Shown: positions 57,630 through 64,000 of the stretch, one piece after another
Numbering within the stretch: the first letter of the stretch is position 1
Layout of the letters: every line of letters begins with the position of its first letter
Assembly (NCBI RefSeq): GCF_004784475.1
Contig: NZ_SRRT01000001.1
Location: 992,001 to 1,056,000 of the forward strand
Reading direction: 5' to 3'
DNA from: Streptomyces bauhiniae
GTDB lineage: Bacteria > Actinomycetota > Actinomycetes > Streptomycetales > Streptomycetaceae
DNA: 64,000 nt
Position numbers and translations under genes: made by a program
Notes under the pieces: generated by a model
What the model was told of the DNA's origin: nothing
The model's database searches: none
The model's input: the letters and a program-made list of their open reading frames with translations, nothing else

Positions 57630-57869
57630 ATGCTCGAAGAGGCGCTTGAGCACCTCGTGAAGGGCATCGTCGACAACCCCGACGATGTGCAGGTCGCCTC
57701 GCGTGACCTGCGCCGCGGGCGCGTGCTGGAGGTCCGGGTGCACCCCGACGACCTCGGTAAGGTGATCGGCCGCAACGGCCGCACCGCGCGTGCTCTGCGT
57801 ACCGTCGTGGGCGCCATCGGCGGCCGCGGTGTCCGTGTCGACCTCGTCGACGTGGACCACGTCCGCTGA
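57630..57869 (+). CDS. khpA: KH-domain RNA-binding protein
   Basis: A 79-residue single KH domain with the GxxG loop in GKVIGRNGRTARALR. In many bacteria the pair KhpA/KhpB binds many RNAs; this gene is always near rpsP and rimM. It starts 5 bases after the S16 stop. Confidence 0.93.
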   Translation: MLEEALEHLVKGIVDNPDDVQVASRDLRRGRVLEVRVHPDDLGKVIGRNGRTARALRTVVGAIGGRGVRVDLVDVDHVR

Positions 57870-57951
57870 CGCTTCATAGCAACCGGCTCGGGCCGGGGAG
57901 GGCCACTGGGCCGTCCCCGGCCCGCAGTCGTATGACAGGAGATCTGTACTC

Positions 57952-58503
57952 GTGCAGTTGGTAGTCGCACGGATCGGCCGTGCTCATGGCATCAAGGGTG
58001 AGGTCACCGTCGAGGTGCGGACCGACGAGCCGGAGTCCCGGCTCGCACCGGGCGCCGTCCTGGCCACCGACCCGGCGTCCACCGGGCCGCTCACCGTCGC
58101 CACCGGCCGCGTGCACAGCGGCCGTCTCCTCCTGCGCTTCGAGGGGGTCACCGACCGCACCGGCGCCGAGGCGCTGCGCAACACGCTGCTGATCGCCGAC
58201 GTCGATCCGGAGGAGATGCCGGAGGACGAGGACGAGTACTACGACCATCAGCTCATCGACCTCGACGTGGTCACCGAGGACGGCACGGAGGTGGGCCGGA
58301 TCACCGAGATCTCCCACCTGCCCTCCCAGGACCTCTTCATCGTGGAGCGCCCGGACGGCAGCGAGGTGCTGATCCCGTTCGTGGAGGAGATCGTCAGCGA
58401 GATCGACCTGGAGGAGCAGCGGGCGGTCATCACGCCGCCGCCGGGGCTGATCGACGACCGCGCCGAGATCGCCTCCGCGCGCGACGAGGACGAGGGCGCA
58501 TGA
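57952..58503 (+). CDS. rimM: 16S rRNA processing protein RimM
   Basis: A 183-residue ribosome maturation factor that helps assemble the 30S head near S19. The N-terminal [19 protein letters not shown] and the C-terminal PRC-barrel ([28 protein letters not shown]) are typical. GTG start with AGGAG upstream. Overlaps trmD by 4 bases. Confidence 0.96.
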   Translation: MQLVVARIGRAHGIKGEVTVEVRTDEPESRLAPGAVLATDPASTGPLTVATGRVHSGRLLLRFEGVTDRTGAEALRNTLLIADVDPEEMPEDEDEYYDHQLIDLDVVTEDGTEVGRITEISHLPSQDLFIVERPDGSEVLIPFVEEIVSEIDLEEQRAVITPPPGLIDDRAEIASARDEDEGA

Positions 58504-59333
58504 GGCTCGACGTCGTCACGATCTTCCCGGAGTACCTGGAACCGCTGAACGTTTCCCTCGTCGGCAAGGCCCGCGCGCGCGGCCGGCTCGACGTGAACGT
58601 CCACGACCTGCGCTCCTGGACCTACGACCGGCACAACACGGTCGACGACACCCCCTACGGCGGCGGCCCCGGCATGGTCATGAAGACCGAGCCCTGGGGC
58701 GACGCCCTGGACGGCGTGCTGGCCGACGGCTACGAGTCGGGCGCGCACAGCCCCGCCCTGATCGTGCCGACCCCCAGCGGCCGCCCCTTCACCCAGGAAC
58801 TCGCCGTCGAGCTGTCGGAGCGCCCCTGGCTGGTCTTCACCCCGGCCCGGTACGAGGGCATCGACCGCCGGGTGATCGACGAGTACGCGACCCGGATGCC
58901 GGTCTACGAGGTGTCCATCGGGGACTACGTCCTCGCCGGCGGCGAGGCGGCCGTCCTGGTGATCACCGAGGCCGTGGCCCGGCTGCTGCCCGGCGTGCTC
59001 GGCAACGCCGAGTCGCACCGGGACGACTCCTTCGCCCCCGGCGCCATGGCCAACCTCTTGGAGGGGCCGGTCTACACCAAGCCGCCCGAGTGGCGGGGCC
59101 ACGGCATCCCGGACGTGCTGCTCAGCGGGCACCACGGCAAGATCGCGCGCTGGCGGCGGGACGAGGCGATGCGCCGCACCACCGCCAACCGGCCCGATCT
59201 GATCGAGCGCTGCGACCCCGCGACGCTCGACAAGAAGGACCGGGAGATGCTCTCCATCCTGGGCTGGTCCCCGGACCCGGAGGGCCACTCGTCCGGGCGA
59301 TTTTGGCGCAGGAGCGAGGGCGTGGAACAATAG
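58500..59333 (+). CDS. trmD: tRNA (guanine(37)-N(1))-methyltransferase
   Basis: A 277-residue SPOUT (knotted) methyltransferase that makes m1G37. [37 protein letters not shown] and [16 protein letters not shown] (the knot with SAM) are clear. ATGA overlap with rimM couples the two. Confidence 0.97.
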   Translation: MRLDVVTIFPEYLEPLNVSLVGKARARGRLDVNVHDLRSWTYDRHNTVDDTPYGGGPGMVMKTEPWGDALDGVLADGYESGAHSPALIVPTPSGRPFTQELAVELSERPWLVFTPARYEGIDRRVIDEYATRMPVYEVSIGDYVLAGGEAAVLVITEAVARLLPGVLGNAESHRDDSFAPGAMANLLEGPVYTKPPEWRGHGIPDVLLSGHHGKIARWRRDEAMRRTTANRPDLIERCDPATLDKKDREMLSILGWSPDPEGHSSGRFWRRSEGVEQ

Positions 59334-59468
59334 GCCGCTGTTGTGCGTCCGTCCGGCGTGCGCCCCTGCCACAGGGGGACACGACGCCCGTTCCGACCCG
59401 CACGGCAGACCTCTTCGAACATCTAGTTCCGTTGATGACCTGTGGCATCAGCGAAGAAAGCAGACGAA

Positions 59469-59819
59469 ATGTCTCACCTGCTCGACACCGTCGACTCCGC
59501 GTCGCTGCGCACCGACGTCCCGGCCTTCCGCCCGGGTGACACCGTCAACGTGCACGTCCGCGTCATCGAGGGCAACCGCTCGCGTGTGCAGCAGTTCAAG
59601 GGCGTCGTGATCCGCCGCCAGGGTGCGGGCGTCCGCGAGACCTTCACGGTCCGCAAGGTCTCCTTCTCCGTCGGCGTGGAGCGTACCTTCCCGGTGCACA
59701 CCCCGATCGTCGAGAAGATCGAGCTCGTCACCCGCGGTGACGTGCGCCGCGCCAAGCTGTACTACCTCCGTGAGCTGCGCGGCAAGGCCGCGAAGATCAA
59801 GGAGAAGCGCGACAACTGA
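59469..59819 (+). CDS. rplS: Ribosomal protein bL19
   Basis: A 116-residue L19 protein ([18 protein letters not shown], then [20 protein letters not shown], then [18 protein letters not shown]). I chose the ATG with [10 protein letters not shown], the family start; a GTG at 59442 would add 9 residues. Confidence 0.96.
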   Translation: MSHLLDTVDSASLRTDVPAFRPGDTVNVHVRVIEGNRSRVQQFKGVVIRRQGAGVRETFTVRKVSFSVGVERTFPVHTPIVEKIELVTRGDVRRAKLYYLRELRGKAAKIKEKRDN

Positions 59820-59864
59820 GCGCCTGCCTTCAGTCCTGACGGGGCCGGATAGCATCTGGCCCCG

Positions 59865-60557
59865 ATGGACACCGAAGCACAGCCCGCCGAACGCGACCGT
59901 TCCCGCCCACCCGGTACACCGGGTACGCGGGGCCGGTCGCGTTTCGCGTTGGCCCCGCTCGCCGAGCGCGTGCCGGGCGGCCGGTTCACCCTGGCGCTCC
60001 TCACCTGCCTCGTCTTCCTGCTGCTCCTGAGCACGTTCGTGGTGCGGCCGTTCGTGATTCCGAGCGGTTCCATGGAGCCCGGATTGAGGGTCGGGGACCG
60101 CGTACTCGTAAACAAGTTGGCGTACCGTTTCGGTGCCCGTCCGAGCCGCGGTGACGTGGTGGTGTTCGACGGGACCGGCTACTTCGGGCACGCCGACTAC
60201 GTCAAGCGCGTTGTAGGGGTGGGAGGCGACCATGTGGTCTGCTGCGACAGGGAGGGGAGGATCGAGGTGAACGGCCGCCCGGTCGACGAGACGGGGTTCC
60301 TCTATCCGGGGAACAGCGCGTCCGACGTGCCCTTCGACGTGGTGGTGCCCGACGGCCGCCTCTTCCTGCTCGGTGACCACCGCGCCCGCTCCAGCGACTC
60401 CCGCGACCACCTCGGCTCCCCGGGCGGCGGCATGGTCCCGGTGGAGGACGTGGTGGGCCGCGCCGACTGGATCGTCTGGCCGTACGGCCACTTCACGCGC
60501 ATCGAGCGCCCCCGCGCCTACGCGCACGTACCTGCCGCGGAGGCCGCGCATGGGTAA
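59865..60557 (+). CDS. sipW: Type I signal peptidase SipW
   Basis: A 230-residue membrane protease. One N-terminal membrane segment (FTLALLTCLVFLLLLSTFV) is followed by the catalytic Ser in VIPSGSMEPGL and the Lys in YVKRVVGVGGD; the GDHRARSSDSRD box is present. There is no C-terminal anchor, unlike SipY and SipZ. TAGCAT lies 9 bases before the ATG. It starts the four-gene sip cluster directly after rplS and overlaps sipX by 8 bases. Names follow S. coelicolor/S. lividans order. Confidence 0.93.
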   Translation: MDTEAQPAERDRSRPPGTPGTRGRSRFALAPLAERVPGGRFTLALLTCLVFLLLLSTFVVRPFVIPSGSMEPGLRVGDRVLVNKLAYRFGARPSRGDVVVFDGTGYFGHADYVKRVVGVGGDHVVCCDREGRIEVNGRPVDETGFLYPGNSASDVPFDVVVPDGRLFLLGDHRARSSDSRDHLGSPGGGMVPVEDVVGRADWIVWPYGHFTRIERPRAYAHVPAAEAAHG

Positions 60558-61659
60558 CCGGGCAAGGCCGCGCGGGGTCACCGGCGCGGCCGCCGACAAT
60601 CCGCTGCCCACCGGCGCCCGCCGGACCTCCCGGCCGAGCGCCGGCCGTTCGCGGGCGGAGCGGCGCAAGCTCCAGCGCAAGGTGAAGCGCAAACGCAGAC
60701 GGTCGGCGGTGCGGGAGATCCCGCTGCTGCTCGGGGTCGCGGTGCTGATCGCGCTGGTGCTGAAGACCTTCCTGGTGCAGGCGTTCGTGATCCCGTCCGG
60801 CTCGATGGAGCAGACGATCCGGATCGGGGACCGGGTCCTGGTCGACAAGTTCACCCCCTGGTTCGGCTCCCGGCCGACGCGCGGGGACGTGGTGGTGTTC
60901 CACGATCCGGGCGGCTGGCTGACCGGTGAGGAGACACCGAAGAAGAACGACCCGGTCGTGGTCAAGCAGGTGAAGGAGGGGCTGACCTTCATCGGGCTGC
61001 TTCCCTCGGACAACGAGAAGGACCTGATCAAGCGGGTCATCGGGGTCGGCGGTGACCATGTGAAGTGCTGCGACGCCGAGGGCCGGGTCACGGTCAACGG
61101 CGTCCCCCTCACCGAGGGCGCCTACATCTACCCCGGCAACGCCCCCTCCGCGACCTCCTTCGACATCACGGTGCCCAAGGGCCGCCTGTGGGTGATGGGC
61201 GACCACCGGGGCAACTCCGCCGACTCCCGCTTCCACCAGAACACGTCGTACGGCGGGACCGTCTCCGAGGAGTCGGTCGTCGGCCGGGCGATGTTCATCG
61301 GCTGGCCCTTCGCGCACTGGACGCGCCTGGACGAACCTAAAACCTTCGCAAGCGTCACCGACGCGGCGTCCGGGGCGAGTGCGGCCCGTGCCCCGTCGCA
61401 TAGGGTTGCCCCCTACGATCCGAACGGACTGACCCAGCTCCCGACCCCTGCGGAACTCCCGCTCGTTATGGGAGTGGTGGGCCTGCACCGTGCATGGGGC
61501 AGGCGGCGGCACAGAGTAAGGAGTTGGCGTGGGGGATGTGGCGGTTGGCGCACGGTCGGGGCACGACGGCGAGGAGCACCGCGGGCACCCCGTGGGGTCC
61601 GACGCCTCGGCCCCGGACGGCGCCGTGAACTCCGGGAACGGCTTCGCGGCGGCCGGTGA
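60550..61659 (+). CDS. sipX: Type I signal peptidase SipX (3' end uncertain)
   Basis: A 369-residue reading frame. The basic N-terminus (RKLQRKVKRKRRR), the membrane segment (IPLLLGVAVLIALVLKTFLV), catalytic Ser in IPSGSMEQTI and Lys in LIKRVIGVGGD are normal. The frame runs 131 bases into sipY, and its last 50 or so residues are Arg/Gly-rich and unlike a signal peptidase. A TAA at 61517, one base out of frame and overlapping the sipY ribosome site, marks where the gene would be expected to end. The core enzyme is intact. Confidence 0.88.
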   Translation: MGNRARPRGVTGAAADNPLPTGARRTSRPSAGRSRAERRKLQRKVKRKRRRSAVREIPLLLGVAVLIALVLKTFLVQAFVIPSGSMEQTIRIGDRVLVDKFTPWFGSRPTRGDVVVFHDPGGWLTGEETPKKNDPVVVKQVKEGLTFIGLLPSDNEKDLIKRVIGVGGDHVKCCDAEGRVTVNGVPLTEGAYIYPGNAPSATSFDITVPKGRLWVMGDHRGNSADSRFHQNTSYGGTVSEESVVGRAMFIGWPFAHWTRLDEPKTFASVTDAASGASAARAPSHRVAPYDPNGLTQLPTPAELPLVMGVVGLHRAWGRRRHRVRSWRGGCGGWRTVGARRRGAPRAPRGVRRLGPGRRRELRERLRGGR

Positions 61660-62533
61660 CGGCACCCCGCCCGGCCGGCCCCCGCATACCGACGAGGGCG
61701 GCGGGGGCGGCGGCGGTGCCGCGCGCCGGCCGGAGAAGCAGCGCTCGTTCTGGAAGGAACTGCCGATCCTCGTCGGCATCGCGCTGGTGCTGGCCCTGCT
61801 GATCAAGACGTTCCTGGTGCAGGCGTTCTCGATCCCGTCCGACTCGATGCAGAACACCCTCCAGCAGGGTGACCGCGTCCTGGTGGACAAGCTCACCCCC
61901 TGGTTCGGCTCCGAGCCCGAGCGCGGCGAGGTCGTCGTCTTCCACGACCCCGGCCAGTGGCTGGCGGGCGAGCCGACGCCGGAGCAGAACGCGGTGCAGA
62001 AGGCGCTGAGCTGGATCGGCCTGATGCCGTCCGCCGAGGAGAAGGACCTCATCAAGCGCGTGATCGGCGTCGGCGGGGACACGGTCGAGTGCGAGGGCAG
62101 CGCCCCGCTGAAGGTCAACGGCAAGGCGCTGGACGAGCCGTACGTCTACCCAGGCAACACGCCGTGCAGCGTGGACGACCAGGGCGGCCAGTTCAAGGTC
62201 AAGGTGCCCAAGGGCTACATCTGGGTGATGGGCGACCACCGCCAGAACTCGCGGGACTCCCGGTACAACCAGACCGACGAGAACCACGGCATGGTCCCGG
62301 TCAAGGACGTCGTCGGACGCGCGATCGTGAAGGCGTGGCCGATCAACCGCTGGGGCACCCTGCCGATCCCGGACACCTTCGACCAGCCGGGCCTGGACAA
62401 GCAGAGCTCGGCCGCCGCTTCGCTGCCGTACGCGCCGGGCGCCGGTGCGGTCGCGCTTGTGGTGCCGGTGGCGGTGTGGCGTCGCCGTAAGGCGGCTCGT
62501 CCCGCTGGCGCGGAGGCCGCGCGCGAGGTGTGA
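61529..62533 (+). CDS. sipY: Type I signal peptidase SipY
   Basis: A 334-residue signal peptidase. A Gly-rich cytoplasmic N-terminus precedes the membrane segment (LPILVGIALVLALLIKTFLV), the catalytic Ser in SIPSDSMQNTL, the Lys in LIKRVIGVGGD and GDHRQNSRDSRY. A C-terminal membrane anchor (GAGAVALVVPVAVWRRRK) is present. The GTG has AAGGAG 5 bases upstream. SipY is the main signal peptidase in S. lividans. Confidence 0.94.
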   Translation: MGDVAVGARSGHDGEEHRGHPVGSDASAPDGAVNSGNGFAAAGDGTPPGRPPHTDEGGGGGGGAARRPEKQRSFWKELPILVGIALVLALLIKTFLVQAFSIPSDSMQNTLQQGDRVLVDKLTPWFGSEPERGEVVVFHDPGQWLAGEPTPEQNAVQKALSWIGLMPSAEEKDLIKRVIGVGGDTVECEGSAPLKVNGKALDEPYVYPGNTPCSVDDQGGQFKVKVPKGYIWVMGDHRQNSRDSRYNQTDENHGMVPVKDVVGRAIVKAWPINRWGTLPIPDTFDQPGLDKQSSAAASLPYAPGAGAVALVVPVAVWRRRKAARPAGAEAAREV

Positions 62534-62706
62534 GCCGCGCTTTCGCGCGCGAGGTACGCACGCTGCCGAGGGCGGTGTTTCCCGAAAGACCTGGTGAAGA
62601 ACCGGTCACCGGGGGACACCGCCCTCGCGGCTTTCCGGCCCGGTGTGCTACCAAAGGCGGATCGTGGCAGGCCGGGCGACCCCGGCGGAGGGGACCGGGA
62701 GACGAC

Positions 62707-63459
62707 ATGGCAAGTGCCCAAGGCGCGGAGTCCGCGGGGCCCAACGGGGGCCTCGGCGGGAAACTGTCGGGCGTGGCGGTGGCCGTCGGCCTGCTGCTCT
62801 TCCTGGCCGGCTTCGGCTGGGCCGCGGTGACCTACCGGCCCTACACCGTGCCGACCAGCTCGATGACCCCGACCATCGACGCCGGTGACCGGGTGCTGGC
62901 CCAGCGGGTCGACGGCGCGGACGTGCGCCGGGGTGACGTGGTGGTGTTCAGCGACAAGACCTGGGTGACCGGTGCCGACGTGGTCAAGCGGGTCGTCGCG
63001 GTCGGCGGGGACACCGTCGCCTGCTGCACCGACGGCAAGCTGAGCGTCAACGGCAAGCCGGTCGACGAGCCCTATCTGCCCAAGGGCACCCCGGCCGAGG
63101 TCAAGGGCTTTCCGACGGTGACCGTGCCCAAGGGCCGCCTCTTCCTGCTCGGCGACGAACGCCAGGGCTCGCTGGACTCCACCGCCCACCTCACCGACGC
63201 GGCCGAGGGCACGGTGAGCCGCGGTGCGGTGCACGCCCGCGTGGACTCCGTGGTCTGGCCGATGCGGGGCATGCTGGCCCGGCCGACCGGGTTCGAGGCG
63301 CTGGGCACGGTGTCGGAGCCGGGTCCGCTGCGGCTGATCGAGGTGATGATCGTCGCCGGTGCGGTGCTGGTCCTGGGCGGCGCCGCCTACGGCCCGGTCG
63401 CGGCGCGCGTGGGCCGTTCCCGCGCCCGGAGCAGCGCGGAGCCCGTCCATGCCGGCTGA
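62707..63459 (+). CDS. sipZ: Type I signal peptidase SipZ
   Basis: A 250-residue peptidase. Membrane segment (GVAVAVGLLLFLAGFGWAA), catalytic Ser in VPTSSMTPTI and Lys in VVKRVVAVGGD; the box reads GDERQGSLDS rather than GDHR. A C-terminal anchor (IEVMIVAGAVLVLGGAAYG) is present. I chose the ATG at 62707, 6 bases after GGGAG; a GTG at 62530 would add 59 residues that look non-coding. It overlaps the NUDIX gene by 11 bases. Confidence 0.93.
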   Translation: MASAQGAESAGPNGGLGGKLSGVAVAVGLLLFLAGFGWAAVTYRPYTVPTSSMTPTIDAGDRVLAQRVDGADVRRGDVVVFSDKTWVTGADVVKRVVAVGGDTVACCTDGKLSVNGKPVDEPYLPKGTPAEVKGFPTVTVPKGRLFLLGDERQGSLDSTAHLTDAAEGTVSRGAVHARVDSVVWPMRGMLARPTGFEALGTVSEPGPLRLIEVMIVAGAVLVLGGAAYGPVAARVGRSRARSSAEPVHAG

Positions 63460-63955
63460 GGACACCTACGCGGGCGGGCTGCGCAAGGTCGCCCGTGTGG
63501 TGCTGCTCGACCCCGCCGACCGCGTCCTGCTGCTGCACGGGCACGAACCGGACGATCCGGCCGACGACTGGTGGTTCACCCCCGGCGGCGGCGTGGAGGG
63601 AGCCGAGACCCGCGAGCAGGCCGCGCTGAGGGAACTGGTCGAGGAGACCGGCATCACCGAGGTCGACCTGGGCCCGGTGCTGTGGCGCCGCCGGTGCTCC
63701 TTCCCGTTCGCCGGGCGCCGCTGGGACCAGGACGAGTGGTACTACCTCGCCCGTACGACCCAGACGGTGACGGCCGCCCTCGGGCTGACCGAGCTGGAGC
63801 GGCGCAGCGTGTCCGGAGCGCGCTGGTGGACGTGCCGGGAACTCGAGCGGGCGCATGAGACGGTGTATCCGACCAGGCTCGCCGGGCTGCTGCGCACGCT
63901 GCTCGACGAGGGTCCCCCGGCCACGCCCGTGACCCTCGACACGGAAATCGTCTGA
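63449..63955 (+). CDS. NUDIX hydrolase
   Basis: A 168-residue NUDIX protein. The box G-x5-E-x7-REL-x-EE-x-G is intact near residues 47-69 (GGVEGAETREQAAL, then RELVEETGI). It probably cleaves a nucleoside diphosphate derivative or a diphosphoinositol-like compound. The start overlaps sipZ by 11 bases, so it belongs to the end of the sip transcript. The substrate is unknown. Confidence 0.9.
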   Translation: MPAEDTYAGGLRKVARVVLLDPADRVLLLHGHEPDDPADDWWFTPGGGVEGAETREQAALRELVEETGITEVDLGPVLWRRRCSFPFAGRRWDQDEWYYLARTTQTVTAALGLTELERRSVSGARWWTCRELERAHETVYPTRLAGLLRTLLDEGPPATPVTLDTEIV

Positions 63956-64000
63956 GGGTTCGCCGGACTGGCGCACAATGGGGGGATCGCACGGCTGAAG

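Noticed and set aside
62530-62706. N-terminal extension of SipZ from a GTG overlapping sipY
   Set aside because: The extra 59 residues are Arg/Pro-rich and lack similarity to signal peptidases; the ATG at 62707 has a good ribosome site.

Overview
The window is chromosomal DNA from a Streptomyces or a very close actinomycete. The evidence is the very high G+C content, strong G/C bias at third codon positions, many GTG starts, and a gene order that I recognise as the conserved core of the Streptomyces chromosome (around SCO5543 to SCO5600 in S. coelicolor; this numbering is from memory and was not looked up). I see no transposase, integrase, phage gene or CRISPR array. About 58 protein genes and 5 tRNA genes fill most of the sequence.

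Layout from left to right. 1-4.1 kb: the 3' part of a conservon (sensor-kinase-like CvnA and a Roadblock CvnB), read leftward. 4.7-8.4 kb: a small protein with a duplicated motif, a fumarylacetoacetate-hydrolase-family enzyme, gltX and a HAD hydrolase. 8.4-9 kb: an alternating tRNA-Gln/tRNA-Glu cluster. 9-12 kb: ndgR divergent from leuCD. 12.3-18.4 kb: a 76-residue protein, the H1-tailed HU protein HupS, cofC, plsC, gpsA, ddlA, a DUF3515 lipoprotein and a lone Lrp-type sensor domain. 18.5-22.5 kb: thiL, thiD, rpmB and a DAK/FakA-type kinase. 22.5-27.2 kb: a translationally coupled pair, a complete Hsp90-family ATPase followed by a 949-residue helical-repeat protein; this is the most unusual unit in the window. 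27.4-34.8 kb: recG, rsmD, coaD, a DivIVA-like coiled-coil protein, yceD, rpmF, rnc and mutM. 34.8-37.3 kb: an HxlR regulator, a CAP-domain protein, acylphosphatase and a small coiled-coil protein. 37.5-46.1 kb: smc, a glucose permease (glcP), an NCS1 cytosine/purine permease and ftsY. 46.2-55 kb: a degenerate prim-pol-like protein, nsdA, the amtB-glnK-glnD nitrogen operon and ffh. 55-64 kb: a methyltransferase, an HExxH zinc protein, then rpsP-khpA-rimM-trmD-rplS, four consecutive type I signal peptidases (sipWXYZ) and a NUDIX hydrolase.

Several groups of genes work together. FtsY and Ffh with four signal peptidases cover targeting and cleavage of exported proteins. AmtB, GlnK and GlnD form the ammonium sensing unit, with a well-formed GlnR box in front. 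RimM, TrmD, S16, L19, L28, L32, YceD, RNase III and RsmD serve ribosome production. LeuCD sit beside their regulator NdgR. PlsC, GpsA and Ddl serve lipid and wall precursors. ThiL and ThiD finish thiamine diphosphate synthesis.

The intergenic regions hold many strong hairpin terminators, a few recognisable promoters, and several uncharacterised dyads: a perfect 22-bp palindrome between the CAP gene and acylphosphatase, an HxlR operator candidate, a LacI-like site at the glcP start, and a 13-bp tandem repeat before the small gene at 4.7 kb.
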